A stretch of DNA of 64,000 bases, taken from IDS-8 sp964607425 (GTDB lineage: Bacteria; Pseudomonadota; Gammaproteobacteria; Steroidobacterales; Woeseiaceae). The translations under genes and the position numbers were made by a program. Under the pieces are notes generated by a model. That model made no database searches. It was not told the DNA's origin and was given only the letters and a program-made list of their open reading frames with translations. Of the stretch, positions 63,782-64,000 are shown one piece after another. Each line of letters opens with the position of its first letter. Position 1 is the first letter of the stretch. The DNA is taken from the NCBI GenBank assembly GCA_964607425.1, contig CAZSKQ010000001.1, positions 58,169-122,168 of the forward strand, in the 5' to 3' direction.

Positions 63782-63787
63782 ATTATA
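63782..63787 (-). promoter_or_regulatory. -10 box for tig
   Basis: TATAAT on the minus strand, about 80 bases upstream of the tig ATG and 20 bases beyond the tRNA-Leu 3' end. The -35 hexamer at 17-base spacing is poor (ACCAGG). Confidence 0.45.
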
Positions 63788-63806
63788 GGTTAACGAGACG
63801 AGGACC

Positions 63807-63891
<85 letters not shown>

Positions 63892-63945
63892 GTGTTCCGG
63901 CCGATTGTTTCGGCGCCTGCCGTCCAGCGCCCAATTATAACGCGG

Positions 63946-64000
63946 TGGTGGGCCCCCGGGGACTCGAACCCCGAACCAATGGATTAAGAGTCCACTGCTC
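63946..64000 (-). tRNA. tRNA-Lys (CTT), partial at the right edge
   Basis: The 3' half is present: anticodon stem-loop GTGGACTCTTAATCCATT with anticodon CTT, T loop GGTTCGAGTCC, acceptor 3' strand GGGGCCC, discriminator A and encoded CCA. The 5' acceptor strand and D arm lie outside the window. Confidence 0.9.

Overview
The window is about 64 kb of GC-rich gammaproteobacterial chromosome. This rests on the run tig-clpP-clpX-lon-hupB-(tRNA-Val, tRNA-Asp)-ppiD, the neighbours mltD/methyltransferase/rnhA/dnaQ, and the envelope gene content. Several REP-like palindrome families are present. A 100-base run of N (44409-44508) inside a REP cluster shows a draft or scaffolded assembly. I cannot name the genus; an uncultured environmental lineage is likely. 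Almost everything is on the minus strand. The plus-strand genes are wecB, one GT2, the second wzi with its small barrel gene, mltD and fabI.

Region 1 (1-11630) is an exopolysaccharide export locus of the type that accompanies exosortase A (XrtA/PEP-CTERM). It holds a Wza-like exporter, a long chain-length protein, a tyrosine autokinase, an outer-membrane barrel, a polyprenyl-phosphate sugar transferase, a WecG/TagA-type transferase and an O-antigen ligase-like protein cut by the left edge. A polysaccharide deacetylase-like gene and a PrsK-type histidine kinase follow. No exosortase and no PrsR regulator lie in the window.

Region 2 (11750-39268) is a sugar-nucleotide and Wzx/Wzy-type capsule or O-antigen locus: manB, manC, ugd, wecB, wbpM-, wbpL- and wbpV-like genes. 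A lower-GC cassette follows (about 21.8-31.4 kb) with glycosyltransferases, a sulfotransferase, an EpsG-like polymerase, an asparagine-synthase-like protein without a glutaminase domain, an ATP-grasp ligase and a Wzx flippase. Then come a Wzz, a 958-residue six-SLBB exporter and two divergent Wzi-family barrels. Two initiating transferases, two exporters and two chain-length proteins imply two separate polysaccharides.

Region 3 (39294-46887) adds a GT4, GDP-fucose genes (gmd, fcl), pgi, a UDP-glucuronate 4-epimerase and a TviB-like UDP-HexNAc dehydrogenase. The predicted precursor pool is GDP-Man, GDP-Fuc, UDP-GlcA, UDP-GalA, UDP-ManNAc, a UDP-HexNAc uronate and a 6-deoxy-HexNAc.

Region 4 (47070-64000) is mostly housekeeping: dnaQ, rnhA, a methyltransferase, mltD, fabI, an orphan GT4, a dicarboxylate symporter, ppiD, tRNA-Asp, tRNA-Val, hupB, lon, clpX, clpP, tig, tRNA-Leu and a partial tRNA-Lys.

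The most unusual structure is how the REP-like palindromes meet genes. One inverted pair lies in frame inside the phosphomannomutase gene, at the domain 2/3 junction. In four genes (manB, manC, wecB, wbpM) the TAG stop codon is part of the REP itself. Another REP encodes part of the DnaQ C-terminus.
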